From Alphaproteobacteria bacterium (GTDB lineage: Bacteria; Pseudomonadota; Alphaproteobacteria; ATCC43930; CGMCC-115725), in the NCBI GenBank assembly GCA_019241915.1, contig JAFAWI010000502.1, forward strand, positions 1 to 7,344: a DNA stretch of 7,344 nt. The letters run 5' to 3'. The notes under the pieces are model-generated. The model was not told the DNA's origin and did not search any database. It saw nothing but the letters and a program-made list of their open reading frames with translations. Numbering within the stretch: the first letter of the stretch is position 1; the number at the start of each line of letters is the position of its first letter. The translations under genes were made by a program, and so were the position numbers. This document shows positions 5,158 to 7,344 of the stretch, one piece after another.

Positions 5158-5795
5158 GCCGTTCTCCCCCGCAGGCGCCGCAGGCGCCGGCTGCGGCGCC
5201 ACCCCCCCGATTTGACGCGCCGCACGATAGCCGCAAGCTCGCGCGCCGCGGCCGCCCGGCTCAACGCCGTGTGAACCACGAAGTCGGCGCGCTGCCGTTT
5301 TTCGCGATCCGGCAATTGCGCATCGAGAATGGCCGCAAACCGCTGCGGGCTCATCCCGGCCCGGCGCATCACGCGCTCGCGCTGCAGTCGGCGCGGAGCC
5401 GATACGACGATGACCCCATCGATGCGGTCGATCCGGTCGGTCTCGAAGAGCAGCGGGATGTCGAGCACCACGAGCCGTTCGTGCCGGGCGCGCGCCCGCG
5501 CCACCCAGCGCCGCTCGACCGCGCGTACCCGCGGATGGAGAATGCGCTCCAGCCGGCGCAATTCTTCGGGGCGGCCGAAGACCCGTTGCCCGAGCGCGCG
5601 GCGGTCGATCCCGCCGTCTGCGCCGCCGACGCCCGGAAATGCCTTGCCGACCGCAGCGACGGCAGCGCCTCGCGGCCCCAGCATCCGATGGATTTCCGCA
5701 TCGGCGTCGTAGAGCGGCACGCCGAGGCGGCGCAGCACTGCCGCCGCCGTGCTTTTTCCCATGCCGATCGAGCCGGTCAGTCCCAGCACGATCAT
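5142..5795 (-). CDS. coaE: Dephospho-CoA kinase
   Basis: The product is 217 residues and catalyses the last step of coenzyme A synthesis, the ATP-dependent phosphorylation of the ribose 3'-hydroxyl of dephospho-CoA, in the cytoplasm. The N-terminus carries the P-loop GLTGSIGMGKS (5-15, K14), then VPLYDADAEIHRML (26-39) with the conserved acidic pair D30 and D32. LERILHPRV (82-90) and VVLDIPLLFET (109-119) are further family motifs, and RVMRRAGMSPQRFAAILDAQ (141-160) forms the lid region. The ATG at 5795 overlaps the aroE stop by 4 nt (ATGA). The conserved fold ends near residue 195. What follows, after a G7 run, is an unusual Arg-rich tail, RRSRRLRRLRGRTACAKS, encoded by repetitive DNA. The gene ends 16 nt inside dnaQ. 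Longer upstream readings of this frame are only a shadow of aroE. Confidence 0.95.
   Translation of the reverse strand: MIVLGLTGSIGMGKSTAAAVLRRLGVPLYDADAEIHRMLGPRGAAVAAVGKAFPGVGGADGGIDRRALGQRVFGRPEELRRLERILHPRVRAVERRWVARARARHERLVVLDIPLLFETDRIDRIDGVIVVSAPRRLQRERVMRRAGMSPQRFAAILDAQLPDREKRQRADFVVHTALSRAAAARELAAIVRRVKSGGWRRSRRLRRLRGRTACAKS
5164..5170 (-). promoter_or_regulatory. Ribosome binding site of dnaQ
   Basis: On the minus strand GGGGGAG is followed by a 6-nt spacer and the ATG at 5157. It is the strongest Shine-Dalgarno match in this operon and fixes the dnaQ start. It lies 3 nt downstream of the hairpin at 5174-5200, inside the end of coaE. Confidence 0.6.
5171..5188 (-). repeat. Tandem duplication of a 9-nt unit
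   Basis: On the minus strand GGCGCCTGC occurs twice in a row (5188-5180 and 5179-5171). In the coaE frame this encodes the repeated R-L-R of RRLRRLRG. It lies in the non-conserved coaE tail, just before the dnaQ ribosome binding site, and forms part of the hairpin described separately. Confidence 0.75.
5174..5200 (-). other. Strong hairpin after a G7 run at the coaE-dnaQ junction
   Basis: On the minus strand GGCGCCGCAG (5200-5191) and CTGCGGCGCC (5183-5174) are exact reverse complements, giving a 10-bp stem of nine G-C pairs and one A-T(U) pair with a 7-nt loop. Only one base (T at 5201) separates it from seven consecutive G residues (5208-5202). It could act on ribosome frame or on dnaQ translation start. 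There is no T tract, so it is not a standard intrinsic terminator. Confidence 0.55.
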
Positions 5796-6646
5796 CTGAA
5801 CGTCGCCAGCATCGCGGCGCGGAGGCCCGACGTCACCCGCGGTGCGACCCCAAACCACGCCGCAAAACCGGGCCTTCCTTGGTGCAGCAGCATGCCCAAA
5901 CCATCGACGGCGGTGTGACCGCGCCGACGCGCAGCAGCAAGCAATCCTGTCTCCAGCGGCACGTACACAATATCGACAACGACGCCCGTGAGCGGGAATG
6001 CCGCGAGATCGATCTCGAGCGGCGGTTCGCCGACCATCCCGAGGCTGGTCGTATTGACGAGCAGTGCCGCTCCATCCAGCGCTTCGGCTCGTTGCGGCCA
6101 GCGATGCACGGTGATCCGCACGGACGGCACGGCGAGATCGCTCGCCAGCCGCTCGGCGCGGCCCGGCGACCGATTGACGAGGCGGATCTGTTCGACGCCC
6201 GCTTCGCCCAGCGCCGCGACGACCGCCCGCGCGCTGCCGCCTGCGCCGAGAACGACCGCCGGACCCGCCGCTGACGTCCATTGCGGCGCCTGCTCCCGGA
6301 GGTTCTCGCGGAAGCCAAAGGCATCGGTATTGCTGCCTTCCAGGTCGCCTTTGGCGTCGACAACCACGGTATTGATGGCGCCGATTCGCTGCGCCACCGG
6401 ATCGACACGGTCCATCGCGACCAGCGCCGTCTGCTTGTGCGGGATTGTCAGGTTGCAGCCGCGAAATCCCAGCGCCGGCAGCGCGCGCAACGCCTGTTCG
6501 AGGCGCTCCGGCTTAACCGCAAGCGGCACATACGCACCGTCGGCCCGATACTCCGCCAACCAATACCCGTGCAGCGCCGGAGAGCGAGAGTGCGCCACCG
6601 GCCATCCCATGATGCCGGCAAGCCTGGCTGCTCCGGTAATCGACAT
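5792..6646 (-). CDS. aroE: Shikimate dehydrogenase (NADP+)
   Basis: The product is 284 residues, the usual AroE length. It reduces 3-dehydroshikimate to shikimate with NADPH in the shikimate pathway to aromatic amino acids. The substrate-binding N-terminal domain has GWPVAHSRSPALHGYW (14-29, with S20 and S22), NLTIPHK (65-71, T67 and catalytic K71), GAINTV (89-94, N92) and GSNTDAFGF (104-112, catalytic D108). The nucleotide-binding domain has the glycine loop LGAGGSARAV (133-142) and VNRSPGRAERL (157-167), whose Arg residues fit NADP+ preference. VNTTSLGM (197-204) and DGLGMLLHQGRPGF (248-261, Q256) close the active site. The ATG at 6646 is 9 nt after the maf stop; GAGAGA upstream is rather distant for a Shine-Dalgarno site. 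An ATG at 6659 lies in another frame and is rejected. Confidence 0.97.
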   Translation of the reverse strand: MSITGAARLAGIMGWPVAHSRSPALHGYWLAEYRADGAYVPLAVKPERLEQALRALPALGFRGCNLTIPHKQTALVAMDRVDPVAQRIGAINTVVVDAKGDLEGSNTDAFGFRENLREQAPQWTSAAGPAVVLGAGGSARAVVAALGEAGVEQIRLVNRSPGRAERLASDLAVPSVRITVHRWPQRAEALDGAALLVNTTSLGMVGEPPLEIDLAAFPLTGVVVDIVYVPLETGLLAAARRRGHTAVDGLGMLLHQGRPGFAAWFGVAPRVTSGLRAAMLATFR

Positions 6647-6655
6647 CGTCGCGCG

Positions 6656-7264
6656 TCATTCTCTCAGCAAGCCGCGCCCGCGCAAAAACGCGAGCAGCTC
6701 CAGCAGCGGCAATCCGAGGATCGCGAAATGGTCGCCGTCGATCCGGGAAAACAACTGCACGCCCCTGCCCTCGACCCGGTAGGCACCCACCGAACCGAGC
6801 GCACCTTCTCCTTCCGCGGCAATATAATCGGCGAGAAAGCCCTCGCCAAAGCGGCGCATCGTCAGGCGAGGTGTTGCCGTACCGCGCCACAGCAGCAAGC
6901 CGCCTTGTATGGCGCAAGCCGCTGTCGCCAATGAATGTTCTCTCCCGCAAAGATGACGCAGCTGCGCCGCCGCCGCCTCCAGATTGGCCGGTTTGTCGAA
7001 CCACTCTTCGCCGCACACCAGAATCTGATCCGCGCCGATAACAAACGATTCGGGAATTTGCGCCGCGACCGCCAGCGCCTTCGCCTCGGCCAATGCTGTA
7101 GCGCAGTCGATGGCAGAAGCGCCGGCGGCACGGTAGCGCTGCTTGAATGCCGCTTCGTCGATCCCCGACGGCCGCACCACAAACTCAACCCCGGCGGCGC
7201 GCAACAACGCGGCGCGCGCCGCGCTGGCAGAGGCAAGAACAAGCGGCGCCACCCTCCCGCTCAA
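6656..7264 (-). CDS. maf: Maf/YceF-type nucleotide pyrophosphatase
   Basis: The product is 202 residues. Maf proteins hydrolyse non-canonical or modified nucleoside triphosphates to monophosphates and pyrophosphate, which cleans the nucleotide pool; substrate differs by subgroup and cannot be read with certainty here. Visible motifs are PLVLASASAARAALLRAAG (7-25, with S12 and R17), the IDE of residues 35-37, VIGADQILV (75-83, catalytic D79), KPANLEAAAAQLRHLCGREH (91-110) and ILGLPLLELLAFLR (182-195). ADQ rather than ADT, and the SVGAYRVEG-to-LFSRIDGD segment, look closer to the YceF side of the family. The start is taken as TTG at 7264, giving MSGRVAPLVLAS and a 4-nt TTGA overlap with the upstream stop. 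GTG at 7252 is the alternative, but GGGAGG abuts it too closely to serve as its ribosome binding site. Confidence 0.92.
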   Translation of the reverse strand: MSGRVAPLVLASASAARAALLRAAGVEFVVRPSGIDEAAFKQRYRAAGASAIDCATALAEAKALAVAAQIPESFVIGADQILVCGEEWFDKPANLEAAAAQLRHLCGREHSLATAACAIQGGLLLWRGTATPRLTMRRFGEGFLADYIAAEGEGALGSVGAYRVEGRGVQLFSRIDGDHFAILGLPLLELLAFLRGRGLLRE

Positions 7265-7344
7265 GCGTCGAGGCCATGGCGACGCGCCAGCAACTTGTAG
7301 ATTGCCGCCGCGGTTTCTTCGATCGAGCGGCGGGTCACGTCGAT
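7261..7344 (-). CDS. ppsR: PEP synthase regulatory protein (kinase/pyrophosphorylase), C-terminal end only
   Basis: Only the last 27 codons are present, and the gene enters from the right edge. They read IDVTRRSIEETAAAIYKLLA and then RRHGLDA before TGA. The DVTRRSIEETAAAI helix is a strong signature of the C-terminus of the DUF299/PPSR family. These enzymes inactivate and reactivate phosphoenolpyruvate synthase or pyruvate phosphate dikinase by ADP-dependent phosphorylation and phosphate-dependent dephosphorylation of a threonine. Position immediately before maf is the expected alphaproteobacterial order. The catalytic P-loop lies outside the window, so which dikinase is the target cannot be stated. 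Confidence 0.85.
   Translation of the reverse strand: MDVTRRSIEETAAAIYKLLARRHGLDA

Noticed and set aside
5174..5200. Intrinsic terminator between coaE and dnaQ
   Set aside because: The stem is strong but no T tract follows it; a ribosome binding site and a coding start follow instead.
5796..6281. Upstream extension of the coaE frame into aroE
   Set aside because: The P-loop protein begins at the ATG at 5795 in an ATGA junction; the upstream part is a shadow of aroE.
1..7344. CRISPR array, insertion sequence, tRNA or rRNA, prophage or defence genes
   Set aside because: I saw no regularly spaced repeats, transposase motifs, terminal inverted repeats or RNA-gene signatures, and nearly every base is accounted for by recognised housekeeping or metabolic genes.

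Overview
The window is a dense, G+C-rich (about two-thirds by eye) stretch of bacterial chromosome. It most resembles an alphaproteobacterium, possibly Rhodospirillales-like, though I cannot fix the order. The main evidence is gene order: ppsR-maf-aroE-coaE-dnaQ, then secB, then a Tim44-like timA gene and an Smr-domain gene. As I recall it, this is a conserved alphaproteobacterial neighbourhood, often near the replication origin. All genes except secB are on the minus strand.

Right half, read leftward from 7344: the last 27 codons of ppsR (bifunctional kinase/pyrophosphorylase), then maf (nucleotide pyrophosphatase), aroE (shikimate dehydrogenase), coaE (dephospho-CoA kinase) and dnaQ (DNA polymerase III epsilon subunit). 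They are packed with 4-nt overlaps, a 9-nt gap and a 16-nt overlap, so they look like one translationally coupled housekeeping operon. secB comes from the plus strand and overlaps the end of dnaQ tail to tail by 12 nt.

Left half: a 179-nt gap (3803-3981) separates the divergent secB and timA and holds the only clear intergenic regulatory space. After timA come lutA, lutB and lutC (L-lactate to pyruvate oxidation by an iron-sulfur complex), spaced 15 nt, 2 nt and -4 nt. A partial Smr-domain gene then starts inside lutC and runs off the left edge. This Smr gene is short in the window, but its N-terminus and the beginning of the Smr domain are readable.

The most notable points are: (1) lutABC sits between timA and smr, where I would expect mltA, with no lactate permease or regulator beside it; (2) an in-frame G GGG GGG heptamer followed at once by a perfect 10-bp hairpin lies at the coaE-dnaQ junction, where a -1 shift would fuse CoaE to the epsilon subunit through a Pro/Ala-rich linker; (3) an inverted repeat lies in the secB/timA promoter region. 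I see no mobile element, CRISPR array, tRNA or rRNA, and no clearly new multigene system.
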